A stretch of 64,000 nucleotides of DNA from CAVVEQ01 sp963802095 (lineage in GTDB: Bacteria; Chloroflexota; Anaerolineae; Anaerolineales; Anaerolineaceae), in assembly GCA_963802095.1 (NCBI GenBank), contig CAWDHI010000003.1:101775-165774 (forward strand), written 5' to 3'. Positions 26,714 to 35,391 of this stretch are shown here, in pieces. A program made the translations under genes and the position numbers. The notes beneath the pieces were generated by a model. That model had not been told where the DNA came from, did not search any database, and was given only the letters and a program-made list of their open reading frames with translations. Position 1 is the stretch's first letter; each line of letters begins with the position of its first letter.

Positions 26714-27289
26714 ATGAATCGATATTTCCAACCAGAAAATTCCCTGTTGACAAAAGCCACAAGGGAAAAGGAGAATAAGGATATCTCTGCCATGGGCTCG
26801 GTCTGCACCCTGATGGTCGGAAGGCTGGACGACTGGCTCAAGGTGGTGGCAGAGAAACGTGGCATCATTGTCAACCCGTGGATCCTGGATTGGGCGGGTG
26901 TGGCGGTGATGAAGAAAGCTTACAAGCTCTACCAACAGCGGGGGTACCGCCTACGGCTGCTCAGTGCAGCGTTCCGCAACCACCTCCACTGGAGCGAGTT
27001 CACTGGAGGAGATGTGGTAATCTCGCCCCCGTACGATTGGCAGGTGAAATATAACGCCTCGGATGTGACCATCGAGAACCGTATGCAGATCGATGTTGAC
27101 CCAGCGATCGTGGATGAACTGGACCGGAAATTTACAGATTTCCACCGATCGTATATCGAAGACGGGATGACAAATGCCGAATTCGATGATTACGGACCAA
27201 CCCGCCGTACCTTGCGGCAGTTTTCCAAGGCGACCGAGGACCTTTCCTCCCTGGTCCGAGATGTTATGATCCCCAATCCGGATGTGTAA
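26714..27289 (+). pseudogene. 5'-truncated transaldolase-family gene fragment
   Basis: The 191-residue product matches only the C-terminal half of a transaldolase. From VCTLMVGRLDDWLKVVAEK (about residue 30) it aligns with the barrel strand that carries SPFVGRILDW in E. coli TalB, then GIIVNPWILDWAGVAVMKKA, LRLLSAAFRNHLHWSEFTGG and a C-terminal RTLRQF. The upstream half, which would hold the catalytic Asp, Glu and Schiff-base Lys, is absent; instead there are about 28 unrelated polar residues. There is a terminator right after it. It is probably a remnant of a deletion; a truncated expressed protein would lack transaldolase activity. Confidence 0.65.
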
Positions 27290-27316
27290 ACGCAAGGAGA
27301 TTTGTTTTAGCGAACG

Positions 27317-27346
27317 AAGAGCCTGCTGCAAGTTAGGCTCTTTTTT
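27317..27346 (+). terminator. Rho-independent terminator after the transaldolase fragment
   Basis: AAGAGCCT (27317-27324) and AGGCTCTT (27335-27342) pair with a 10-base loop, and the run TTTTTT at 27341-27346 follows. A strong intrinsic terminator about 28 bases after the stop. Confidence 0.85.
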
Positions 27347-27415
27347 ATCCAGGAAAGTGAGCCCAAGAAGTTGAAATACACGCTGGCAATTTATAATATG
27401 AGGATGAGGCAAATC

Positions 27416-28105
27416 ATGGAATCAACTTTCAGTATTCGCGACGAACTTCTAAAGGTCAACAACGAGCTCTTTACGATGGGGCTGATCACCTCCACAGGCG
27501 GAAATATCAGCGCGCGTTGCGATGATAACGAGCAGCACGCCTGGATCACCCCCAGCCGCATCTTCAAAGGGGACCTGCGCGCGGATATGATGGTGCGCAT
27601 CGACCTGGACGGGCACGTGGTGGGGGAGAGTGAATATTCTGCCTCGAGCGAAAAGTGGGTGCATACAGCCATTTATAAGCTGCGGCCGGATGTGACCGCC
27701 GTGATCCACGCCCACGCGCCGCAGGCCACCCTGATGGCGCTCACCGGCACGCACTTCCAGCCAATCTCCATGGACGCTGCTTTCTTCGGCGATATCCCGG
27801 TGGTGCCCTTTGTCATTCCGGGCACGGACGAGATCGCCAAACTGGTGGTCAAATCGCTGGGAGAGAAAGGTGTGGCGGTTCTGATGCAAAACCACGGGCT
27901 GGTGGTGGCAGGCGGCAGCCTGCGCAGAGCGGCGGATACGACTGAGGCAATCGAGATCACCGCTGAAAAATTGCTGGCCTGCCGCGCAATGGGGGTCCAG
28001 CCGGACCTGATCCCGGAGGAGATCGTCAAGCAACTTGCGGGAAATCGGGACGATGACGGCTTGATATTAATGCGCATAGCCACTTTACCTTCAAATCCAT
28101 TTTAA
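27416..28105 (+). CDS. Class II aldolase/adducin family protein (fuculose-phosphate aldolase-like)
   Basis: A 229-residue zinc-dependent aldolase. GGNISAR (residues 28-34) binds phosphate; Glu79 in SSEKWVHTAIY is the proton shuttle; His98 and His100 (VIHAHAPQAT) and the later MQNHGLVVAGG His are the zinc ligands. This is the L-fuculose-1-phosphate / L-ribulose-5-phosphate aldolase-epimerase superfamily; the exact substrate is open. The ATG at 27416 is preceded by GAGGATGAGG; an upstream in-frame start at 27371 lies next to the preceding terminator and adds unconserved residues. Probably cytosolic sugar-phosphate cleavage; transcribed as a single gene. Confidence 0.87.
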   Translation: MESTFSIRDELLKVNNELFTMGLITSTGGNISARCDDNEQHAWITPSRIFKGDLRADMMVRIDLDGHVVGESEYSASSEKWVHTAIYKLRPDVTAVIHAHAPQATLMALTGTHFQPISMDAAFFGDIPVVPFVIPGTDEIAKLVVKSLGEKGVAVLMQNHGLVVAGGSLRRAADTTEAIEITAEKLLACRAMGVQPDLIPEEIVKQLAGNRDDDGLILMRIATLPSNPF

Positions 28106-28107
28106 TC

Positions 28108-28137
28108 TTGACATAAAAAGCTCGCGGGTGATAGACT
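28108..28137 (+). promoter_or_regulatory. Sigma-70-like promoter for the leader ORF / RIO1 unit
   Basis: TTGACA (28108-28113) and TAGACT (28132-28137) with an 18-base spacer. It lies 46 bases before the small ORF start and points towards the RIO1 kinase. Confidence 0.6.
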
Positions 28138-28182
28138 AACCTGGTCTGACCGATCCATTCCTGAAAGGAGGAACGCGAAATT

Positions 28183-28296
28183 ATGAGAGCCAATCAGAAT
28201 CGCCGTTTCGGTTATCGTCTGCGCGCCTCCTTCCGGTTCAGATCTCTGATCACATCAGCATTCCTTGAATCGCAGGCGCGCAGCCTGCGGTTTTGA
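28183..28296 (+). CDS. Arg-rich small ORF, possible leader peptide of the RIO1 gene
   Basis: A 37-residue ORF with AAAGGAGG at 28164-28171 and a promoter upstream. The peptide is very basic: nine Arg (2, 7, 8, 12, 14, 18, 20, 33, 36) and five Phe, starting MRANQNRRFGYRLR. Its last eight codons overlap the stem of an intrinsic terminator whose T run abuts the stop codon (TGA 28294-28296). The RIO1 gene starts 53 bases later. This is the geometry of a translational attenuator, in which a ribosome finishing the ORF would block the hairpin. No homologue is recognised; translation is inferred only from the ribosome binding site. Confidence 0.5.
   Translation: MRANQNRRFGYRLRASFRFRSLITSAFLESQARSLRF
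28271..28294 (+). terminator. Terminator hairpin overlapping the leader ORF end
   Basis: CGCAGGC (28271-28277), loop of 5, GCCTGCG (28283-28289), then GTTTT. It sits between the leader ORF and the RIO1 kinase and would end transcription before the kinase unless prevented. Confidence 0.75.
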
Positions 28297-28348
28297 TTTA
28301 AAACCGCGGAAATGGTTCATCCGGGTTTTTGTGTTTATAAGGAAGCTT

Positions 28349-29371
28349 ATGGAATCGAATTCGACTTTGATATTTTATGACCAATTGGATGACGAAGGTA
28401 TGTTCGATGAAGGCGGGAAGGGTTTCCGCAATCCCCGACCGGTTCGGCCGAAGAAGCTCTCCGTCACCGACCAGGTATTTGTCCATGCGCAGAATGACAA
28501 GCGCAGCATCACCGGCTTCACTTACCAGCCCGCCCGCTTCGAGGAAGGCTGGCTGCTGGATTCGCTCGGGTATTTCCTGGAGCAGAAATGGATCTCGGAC
28601 GTGCTCAGCAAGGTGAAGGGGGGCAAGGAAGCCTCAGTCTACCTGTGCCGGTCTGGTGCCCAGGTGGAAAATAAGCTGCTGGCAGTGAAAGTTTTCCGGC
28701 CGCGCATGCTGCGTAATTTGAAGAACGACCGGCTCTACCTTCAAGGCCGGGATGTGCTGGATGAGGATGGCAAACAGATCCTGGACCTGGGTATGCTCAA
28801 GGCACATCACAATCGCACCATGTACGGCGAATCGATCCGGCACCAATCCTGGATCATGCATGAATACCAGACCCTGGAACGCCTTTATAAAGCGGGTGCA
28901 GACGTTCCCCGGCCTTACGAGACCAGCCACAACGCCATCCTGATGGACTATATCGGCGACGAGAATAACGCCGCGCCGACCCTGAATGCGGTGGATTTGG
29001 AGCGTGCCGAGGTGGAGAAGGTATTTGAACAAATCCTTGCGAATATTAAGGTCATGTTGCGATTGGGGCTTGTGCACGGCGATCTCTCCGCCTACAACGT
29101 CCTTTATTGGCAGGAACGGGCGACCCTGATCGATTTTCCCCAGGTAATCTTCACCCGGCGGCATCCGGCCGCATACCGGATCTTCCAGCGCGATATTGCC
29201 CGCCTGTGTTCATATTTCCAGAGCTGCGGGGTGAATTGCGATCCCCTCAGCCTGGCAGCGGACCTATGGAAGCAGGCTGGTTACCGGGCTAAGCCGGAAA
29301 TCCATCCAGCTGCACTCGATGCCACCGATCCGGAATCAACCCGACTCTGGCGGGAAAACCAGCAGGAGTGA
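28349..29371 (+). CDS. RIO1-family serine kinase/ATPase
   Basis: A 340-residue bacterial RIO-type atypical protein kinase. The glycine loop is VKGGKEASVYLC (89-100), the ATP-binding Lys114 is in LLAVKVFRP, the catalytic Asp245 is in VHGDLSAYNVLY, and the metal-binding Asp262 is in LIDFPQVI, which is the RIO signature replacing HRD and DFG. An N-terminal charged region (1-60) and a short C-terminal tail flank the kinase core. In archaea and eukaryotes RIO1 acts in small-subunit ribosome maturation; bacterial roles are unclear. The ATG at 28349 follows AAGGAAG. It is preceded by an Arg-rich leader ORF and a terminator hairpin, so expression may be attenuated. Confidence 0.9.
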   Translation: MESNSTLIFYDQLDDEGMFDEGGKGFRNPRPVRPKKLSVTDQVFVHAQNDKRSITGFTYQPARFEEGWLLDSLGYFLEQKWISDVLSKVKGGKEASVYLCRSGAQVENKLLAVKVFRPRMLRNLKNDRLYLQGRDVLDEDGKQILDLGMLKAHHNRTMYGESIRHQSWIMHEYQTLERLYKAGADVPRPYETSHNAILMDYIGDENNAAPTLNAVDLERAEVEKVFEQILANIKVMLRLGLVHGDLSAYNVLYWQERATLIDFPQVIFTRRHPAAYRIFQRDIARLCSYFQSCGVNCDPLSLAADLWKQAGYRAKPEIHPAALDATDPESTRLWRENQQE

Positions 29372-29380
29372 ACAACGAGA

Positions 29381-29417
29381 AACCCTGGCGGAGGTTCTCC
29401 ATCCGCCAGGGTTATTT
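29381..29417 (+). terminator. Terminator after the RIO1 kinase
   Basis: A 12-bp perfect stem AACCCTGGCGGA (29381-29392) / TCCGCCAGGGTT (29402-29413), loop of 9, followed by ATTT. It begins 10 bases after the kinase stop. Confidence 0.8.
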
Positions 29418-29501
29418 GGAAAAATTTGACAAACCGTTAAACTTTAATGCGATCTGTGCAGTTTTATCGATGAATGCTTCGATAGGGCGCTATTATTTGG
29501 T

Positions 29502-30386
29502 CTAGTTGCACCCCGCGATCTTAACCAGGCTGTAGACCGTTGAGCGGGAATAGGTCCCGTTCACATCCTGGATCACAAACTGGGTTTGCAGCCAGCCTTC
29601 CCAGCCGGGGGAAGCCCCGACCGAGCCGAACCAGGGTTTGAAACCACCGGCTTTGATCGGGTTGAATGTAATCCGATAGGTATCCTCCCCGACCGGGTTC
29701 ATGGCGATATCCGCCCATTCAGAGTGCTGGGTAAACCCGTTATCCGAAACACGGTAGAAAAGCACGACCACTCTGATGTTCTGCCCGGGGTTCACCTTGA
29801 TCTCCGCGGTCAGGTTCGAGGAGGCGCAGTCATAGGGCAGGTTGATCTGGGTTGGGTTGAAGACGGGCGGCCCTGCGAAACCTGTTTGCGGAACCGGGGT
29901 GGGGGACGGGGTGGTTGAAGGGATCTGGGTGGGGGTTAGCGTGGTGGTTGGCGTTAGGGTGGGAGTTGGAGTGATTGTAGGAGTCAATTCATCAACATAT
30001 ACCGTCGCATCAAAGGAATCACTCCAGGCATTACCTGAATCCTTGGCACGCACCTGCAGCTTGTATTGCCCGGGCTGAAGCGGTGTAAAGGAATAATGCA
30101 GGGTCGCAAGGTTGCTTCCCGCATTTGGGTTATCCAGCGTAGCAACCACAGCATTGTTAATGGATAATTCGCCCCGCGAAACTGCTGAATCTGCAGTGAT
30201 ATGGAAGACCACATCATAGGGAACACCGAGGGAGATGTGCATACCGTCCAACGGAGCATCGATCCACGCCTCTGGACCAAGGCTGCTCGCAACCACCTGA
30301 TCGGTGCGCGCCTGCATGGGTAAATTACACCCTACCAAAAAAACAAAGCACAGGATGATCTGAATACCAAATATTTGTTTTTTCAT
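29502..30386 (-). CDS. Lipoprotein with Ig-like domain and Thr/Pro linker
   Basis: A 294-residue lipoprotein: signal peptide with lipobox LVGC (Cys20), an Ig/Big-like domain (about 40-135; PEAWIDAPLDGMHISLGVPY, HYSFTPLQPGQYKLQVRAKD), a Thr/Pro linker of about 35 residues, then a C-terminal beta domain with two cysteines (DCASSN and the final GC) that may form a disulphide. GAGGGA precedes the ATG. It is 2 bases behind the large LysM protein gene, so the two are cotranscribed and probably work together at the cell surface. No catalytic motif seen. Confidence 0.75.
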   Translation of the reverse strand: MKKQIFGIQIILCFVFLVGCNLPMQARTDQVVASSLGPEAWIDAPLDGMHISLGVPYDVVFHITADSAVSRGELSINNAVVATLDNPNAGSNLATLHYSFTPLQPGQYKLQVRAKDSGNAWSDSFDATVYVDELTPTITPTPTLTPTTTLTPTQIPSTTPSPTPVPQTGFAGPPVFNPTQINLPYDCASSNLTAEIKVNPGQNIRVVVLFYRVSDNGFTQHSEWADIAMNPVGEDTYRITFNPIKAGGFKPWFGSVGASPGWEGWLQTQFVIQDVNGTYSRSTVYSLVKIAGCN

Positions 30387-30388
30387 GA

Positions 30389-33300
30389 TTATTGTCCCTC
30401 TGCAGCCGCGTTGTTAAAGTCCCAATAATCCTGCCCACCGTTAGTACAAGGCACCCATGGCCAGGAACTATCCGCGCTGAAACATTTTTCAGTGGCTTGC
30501 ATATGATGTTGCGTGGAACCAGCTCCATTGCAAGTATCAGGGATATTATTAAAGCAGGGGTTCAAGGTAACGCCGACAATCCTCGTTTCACCGGGTTGCA
30601 TCCAGGGGATCTGCAAACTGACGTATTGGTAGATACTGTCTTCCGGGGAAGGCGTAACATTTGGATTGTCTGCCACCACTGTCAGCGACAGTCGATATTT
30701 ATCTGCATCCGCTGGTGTTACCGCCAGCGATTCCGCGGTTGACTTTCGTGTGATCTTCACCAGCACGCCTCCGGGATAATTGCCTGAACCCGGAGCGGGA
30801 TGTACTTTTATTTTGGGATCCAGGCATAAGGGTTCAAGCCCTTTCAACATGGCTTGATATGGATCCAAACATGCCCCTTGACTTTGCAGATTGGCATATT
30901 GTTCAAGCTGAGTGGCCAACGAATCTTCCACGGCTTTTTTACAGGCTGGACATTCGTTATAAAGTTTTGAAAGAGTATCATCGCCCATGATCTCATCCAT
31001 GACCGCAGGCACCACATTCCCGGATACATATTCCTCGAAATTGGGCATGCTGCTAGGCATACCAGTCAAGGCGGTGAAACCAATCTTTACCGCTGATGTG
31101 GTGACGGAAACACATTTGGGACTGCTGCTGCAACCCGGGATCAGGCTGGCCAAACCAGCACCAACCTCTTTGAAATATATATCAACCCCATAGGCCACCA
31201 TATTGTACAGAAACCCAAGGCTTTTACCAAATTCTCCGATCAGGCAATCCAAGGTACCGCAATCCTGGGTGTGCTGCATGGGGGTTGGACAGATCCAATC
31301 ACCGGGTTTATGCGGCGGATTTCCCACCGTGGTACACATCCCTGCCACGCAAACCTCTTTAGGAGGGGGAGTTGGATCTTCATCGACTATCACGCAGCCC
31401 CAGTTCGCCCCTTCAAATAAGGGTGCGACGTATTCGTCCTGCATGATTTCCACATCATAGATGCTTGGATAGGTCGAAGCTAATGGTGGGAGTCCCGCAG
31501 GTTCCTTGGGTGTGTTGTAATGCAGCGCCACGGTGTTCGAAAACCGGTTGTATCCTGACATCTTTAAATGGGGTACGAACCTGGAATAAAGCGAAAAAGG
31601 AGTGCCTTCAGGATAATTGTATTGAAACCAGTTACTTTCAAATTCAAACGAACCTTGCATGCCAGTTCCAAACTCGCCCCCGGATTTTGAACCGGTTGGG
31701 AAAAGTAACCCCAAATTTACCGGGTAGGTACCTTCATGTCCCTGAGTATTTTGCCACCGGCAGCCGGCGGATATTAATAGATTCTGGGTCCAATAGCTAT
31801 CATTGGGATAGGGTAAAGCAGCCAACTGATCACATACTTGCTCGACATCGGTCAGGCTGGTGGTCTGCCAGCGCATTTCAAATATCTGGTCTTTGAGCGG
31901 TTTATCCGGGGAAATGTTGGTCTCGGTGACCCATTGACCCCCACCGCCACCGGTGCAACCACCTTCTCCTTCAACAGAGCAAACCATCAACACGGCGCGA
32001 TGGACAGCGGTCTTGAATGTGCCCGCGTTGACCAACTTGCCACCTGACCAACCCCATACCTCCATGCTCAAATCCAGATCCGGCTGCGGGTACTTATCCA
32101 CGACTGTGTCCAAATAATCAAAGATATTAAATTGGATTCCTGAAGCTGGCAGAAAGGAGCGACCGCCCTCCGGTACCCGAAATCCGCGAGAGTTGTTGAT
32201 CTTCAAATAGAAGTAAGCCAGATCCATCGAATATGGCAGGATCAAATTACCATTATCCATGGAGACTTTTCCAAAACCGCTACTCCCCCTTGAAGCAGGC
32301 GCCTTGCATTGGTTTGGATCAAAAGGAAGTGTCACAGGTGCACCGGGGCTTTCACCGGCAGTATTAAATGCAGAAAGGTGATAACTAACCTGTCCATATT
32401 GATCCGGAAATGTCAGGGGATTATCGTATTGGATCACATCCATGGAATCTTTGCCGATCTTTGCCCAGGTGGCAATCCGCACCCATGGACCGCCATCCTG
32501 GGACTTGTATAGGAAAAAGCCATCCTCTGCTTTTGGACGGAGATAATCATAGCTCCCGCCAGGATAAATGTCGTATATATCTTCAAAAGCGCGGGCATTA
32601 AACCTGATTTTGGCTGTGCAACCGGAAAAATCTCCGGTAATTTCAGGGGTGAGCGGCAATTCCACATTCGAGTTTCCATTTTGACCTTTCAGCCAAAACG
32701 AAATGTTATCAGGAAGACTGGATGAAAGATTGGATGGATCGGACTGAGGCTCCTCTGGGAGTATCGGCGTTGGGGTAATGATTTGCGGGCTATTTTCACC
32801 ATTCTCTTCCCCTGAACCGGATTGACCTGATCCCTCTGTTCCCAATCCTTGAAACGGACCAGGCAGAACATAAGCAGGAATACTCACTAGGTTCTGAATG
32901 CCTGCGGGTGGGTTGGGAAGGTAGATCCGAAGACCGGGCTCCAAAGGTTTGGCTGGATCCACCCCTGGATTTGCATTCTGAATATCGGGAAGTGTTATGT
33001 TATTTTTTTCTGCCAGTCCCTGCAAAGTATCACCCGCTGCTGTCTGGATGGCAGTGCGAGACCCGGGAGATGCTTTTGCAAAAATGACCACCGGGCTGGA
33101 AATACCCGTTTGACCTGATGCATCTTTCCCATAAGCTACCAACGTGAATTGACCAGCACTGCCAGGCTGCCAGGTCCAGTGTGTGGCAAGAAAATTCCCA
33201 GCCCAATCCCGGGGAGCTGTTTTTGTATCGTATAGAACCCCATTGATATAGAGTTCCAGGGATTGGATCGATTGATCCCCCTCTGCAGACACTAGCACTG

Positions 33301-33487
33301 GTATGAATGAATCCAGCGGCCATGCGCCGGAGTTTTGGGGCACTACGAGGTTGACATGAACAGATGAAGTCCCCTGTTGGACCTGATCAGAAATTTGGGG
33401 AACCCGTCCGAGGACGATGAAGATTCCAATGCCAATAAAAACAACAACGGCAATAATGATCCCCGCAACCATTAAACGACGGTTCAT
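30389..33487 (-). CDS. Large membrane-anchored exported protein with Ig-like and LysM domains
   Basis: A 1032-residue protein. An N-terminal signal anchor (VAGIIIAVVVFIGIGIFIVL, 7-26) is followed by an Ig-like domain (about 45-138; SLELYINGVLYDTKTAPRDW) and a LysM domain (147-190; AAGDTLQGLAEKNNITLPDI) that should bind peptidoglycan. About 800 residues follow with no recognised fold, including many Cys and Trp, for example FSGCTAKIRFNARAFEDIYD, CSVEGEGGCTGGGGG and a cysteine-rich segment NECPACKKAVEDSLA. A perfect GAGGAGGAG ribosome binding site sits before the ATG. It is the first gene of a two-gene operon with the Ig-like lipoprotein. The C-terminal part might be an adhesin or a scaffold; this is not supported beyond architecture. 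Confidence 0.75.
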   Translation of the reverse strand: MNRRLMVAGIIIAVVVFIGIGIFIVLGRVPQISDQVQQGTSSVHVNLVVPQNSGAWPLDSFIPVLVSAEGDQSIQSLELYINGVLYDTKTAPRDWAGNFLATHWTWQPGSAGQFTLVAYGKDASGQTGISSPVVIFAKASPGSRTAIQTAAGDTLQGLAEKNNITLPDIQNANPGVDPAKPLEPGLRIYLPNPPAGIQNLVSIPAYVLPGPFQGLGTEGSGQSGSGEENGENSPQIITPTPILPEEPQSDPSNLSSSLPDNISFWLKGQNGNSNVELPLTPEITGDFSGCTAKIRFNARAFEDIYDIYPGGSYDYLRPKAEDGFFLYKSQDGGPWVRIATWAKIGKDSMDVIQYDNPLTFPDQYGQVSYHLSAFNTAGESPGAPVTLPFDPNQCKAPASRGSSGFGKVSMDNGNLILPYSMDLAYFYLKINNSRGFRVPEGGRSFLPASGIQFNIFDYLDTVVDKYPQPDLDLSMEVWGWSGGKLVNAGTFKTAVHRAVLMVCSVEGEGGCTGGGGGQWVTETNISPDKPLKDQIFEMRWQTTSLTDVEQVCDQLAALPYPNDSYWTQNLLISAGCRWQNTQGHEGTYPVNLGLLFPTGSKSGGEFGTGMQGSFEFESNWFQYNYPEGTPFSLYSRFVPHLKMSGYNRFSNTVALHYNTPKEPAGLPPLASTYPSIYDVEIMQDEYVAPLFEGANWGCVIVDEDPTPPPKEVCVAGMCTTVGNPPHKPGDWICPTPMQHTQDCGTLDCLIGEFGKSLGFLYNMVAYGVDIYFKEVGAGLASLIPGCSSSPKCVSVTTSAVKIGFTALTGMPSSMPNFEEYVSGNVVPAVMDEIMGDDTLSKLYNECPACKKAVEDSLATQLEQYANLQSQGACLDPYQAMLKGLEPLCLDPKIKVHPAPGSGNYPGGVLVKITRKSTAESLAVTPADADKYRLSLTVVADNPNVTPSPEDSIYQYVSLQIPWMQPGETRIVGVTLNPCFNNIPDTCNGAGSTQHHMQATEKCFSADSSWPWVPCTNGGQDYWDFNNAAAEGQ

Positions 33488-33636
33488 TTCTCCTCCTCGG
33501 TCTCATTTATTTCTCTGGCAGTAATTCTGCCAGCGCACCAATAAATTGATCAGCAAGAGGTGAAGCATATAATTTATTCTTTTCCGACTTCGAAAAAATG
33601 ATCCTGAAAACCCCGGCACCAATCTGACACCTGTTG

Positions 33637-33664
33637 ATTATAGATCTGATTGGATATCAAGCAA
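33637..33664 (-). promoter_or_regulatory. Candidate promoter of the LysM protein operon
   Basis: On the minus strand, a perfect TATAAT (33642-33637) with TTGCTT 16 bases upstream (33664-33659), about 150 bases before the start codon. It lies within the 189-base gap that otherwise shows nothing else. Confidence 0.4.
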
Positions 33665-33676
33665 TTGATCGAAGGA

Positions 33677-34264
33677 TTACTGCTGTTTGACCCTGACGGT
33701 CTTATCCACGATGATCCAGGCAGTGGCGTCCTGGGATTCGATGCGGACTGCCGAATCCGGTTTGGGGAACAACCCCGCGATCTGATCAGGGGTTAAAAAA
33801 TGGCTACCCATCAGGAGGAGAGTTTCTCCGATGGCGATCAATTTCACGGCGAAGGTGCGGATATCCGGCTCCTCGATCACGATCCTGCCGCCGGGTTTGA
33901 GCACCCGCCAGAGCTCGGCAGCCACCCCGGATCGATCGTGCACATGATGAAGCGCGTCCACGATCGTCACCCGGTCAAAAGAACCGGATGGGAATGGCAG
34001 TGTCTCTCCGGGGGATTGGACGCAACGCAGAGAATCTTTCCTGCTTGCGTAGCGCAACATCTTTTGGGATGGGTCCGCAACCACGATCAGGCGGGACTTG
34101 CGCCCCAGGAACTGCGCCACCCGGCCCGTGCCTCCGCCGGCATCCAGGACTGTGCCTGATTGCGGGGGATCGAGGAACTCCAGGAGTTTCAACGGCTCGC
34201 TCACGGTGATCAGGCGCTCGTAGCTGGAAGCCAGGAAACCAAAGTGATCGATCTTTAATTTCAT
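33677..34264 (-). CDS. Class I SAM-dependent methyltransferase
   Basis: A 195-residue methyltransferase of the UbiE/Methyltransf_11 type. Motif I is VLDAGGGTGRVAQFLG (about residues 39-54), motif II VVADPSQKMLRYAS, and the post-motif segment is LPFPSGSFDRVTIVDALHHV followed by LKPGGRIVIEEPDI. Substrate unknown. The start codon overlaps the stop of the XdhC gene by 4 bases on the same strand, so the two are translated together. Small metabolite methylation is likely, but nothing ties it to molybdenum cofactor chemistry. Confidence 0.87.
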   Translation of the reverse strand: MKLKIDHFGFLASSYERLITVSEPLKLLEFLDPPQSGTVLDAGGGTGRVAQFLGRKSRLIVVADPSQKMLRYASRKDSLRCVQSPGETLPFPSGSFDRVTIVDALHHVHDRSGVAAELWRVLKPGGRIVIEEPDIRTFAVKLIAIGETLLLMGSHFLTPDQIAGLFPKPDSAVRIESQDATAWIIVDKTVRVKQQ

Positions 34265-35304
34265 ATCTGCGACTTGTTTTGAAGCACTGCCGCCCGTTCG
34301 CGGATCATCTCTGCCGCGATGCTCACCCCGATCTCCTCCGGCGTCTCGGCCTGGATGGCGAGGCCAATGGGTGCGTGCACCCGCTTGATATCTTCTTCAG
34401 AATACCCTTTTTGGCGCAGGTCCCGGAAGATCAGCTCGCACTTCCGGCGGCTGCCGATCATACCGATATAGGCAGCCCGGGAGCGCAGCAATTGCTCGAG
34501 GACGGATTGGTCGTTCAGATGTCCCCGGGTGACGATCACAGCATAACTTTCCCCATCGACCTTCACTTTATTTAGCAGATCCTCGAAGTTCTCCAACACG
34601 ATGATCTCCTCTGCGCCTGGGAAGCGTTCGCGGCTGGCGTATTCGGGACGGTCATCGATGATCACTGTCCGGAAGCCGACCACCTTCGTGAATTCCGCCA
34701 GGCTGCGCGAGACGTGCCCGGCGCCGAAGATCAGCGCTGTTCCGGAAATATTGAGCGGTTCGATGATCACCGAGAGATTGCCAATTGATACCTGCCGGGG
34801 GAGGCGGGTATCCTGGATATCTTCGAGGGAAATCCCAGCTGGAAGGCTGCCTGTGATCCCGCCATCCCCGCGGACCAGTGCGTGGGTTGTGGCGGCCAAT
34901 TGCGGGTCGAAGACCGTCACCAACCAGGCTTTGCGGTGCCCGTGGAGGGCATCCCGCAAGGCAGCGATCACTTCCGCGGTTTGCCCTTCGCGGGGATCGA
35001 TCCATTCGACCAGTACCTCCACCTGACCGCCGCAGATGGCGTCCATGGAAGCGGCATCCTTGCCGCTGAATTCGAAGCCTTCCACAAGCGCGCGGCGTTC
35101 TGCCATCACCCGCGCAGCCAGCGCCTGCACGTTGGCTTCCAGGATGCCGCCACCCACTGTCCCGGCGATACCGCCATCCAGCCGCACCAGCATCTTTGCG
35201 CCGGTGGAGCGGGGGGCAGAACCGCTGCGGTCGATCACGGTGGCGAGTGCGAAAACCTCACCCCTTTCCGCCAGAGCTTGCATATCGTTCATTAACTGTA
35301 TCAT
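34261..35304 (-). CDS. XdhC/CoxI-family protein
   Basis: A 347-residue chaperone of the XdhC family, which inserts or sulfurates the molybdenum cofactor in xanthine dehydrogenase-type enzymes. The N-terminal XdhC/CoxI domain has VIDRSGSAPRSTGAKMLVR and GTVGGGILEANV. The C-terminal Rossmann domain has LIFGAGHVSRSLAEFTKVVG and the ending YIGMIGSRRKCELIFRDL with IGLAIQAETPEEIGVSIAAE. No molybdenum hydroxylase gene lies within the window, so its client is elsewhere. A GAAAGG ribosome binding site precedes the ATG. Confidence 0.92.
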   Translation of the reverse strand: MIQLMNDMQALAERGEVFALATVIDRSGSAPRSTGAKMLVRLDGGIAGTVGGGILEANVQALAARVMAERRALVEGFEFSGKDAASMDAICGGQVEVLVEWIDPREGQTAEVIAALRDALHGHRKAWLVTVFDPQLAATTHALVRGDGGITGSLPAGISLEDIQDTRLPRQVSIGNLSVIIEPLNISGTALIFGAGHVSRSLAEFTKVVGFRTVIIDDRPEYASRERFPGAEEIIVLENFEDLLNKVKVDGESYAVIVTRGHLNDQSVLEQLLRSRAAYIGMIGSRRKCELIFRDLRQKGYSEEDIKRVHAPIGLAIQAETPEEIGVSIAAEMIRERAAVLQNKSQI

Positions 35305-35391
35305 TCACAACCTTTCACAAAACCAAATGAGAGATACTGCCCAGAGTATAATCCAACCCCTACTTCGAAAATTGAAAGGTTTTTTACTCTA

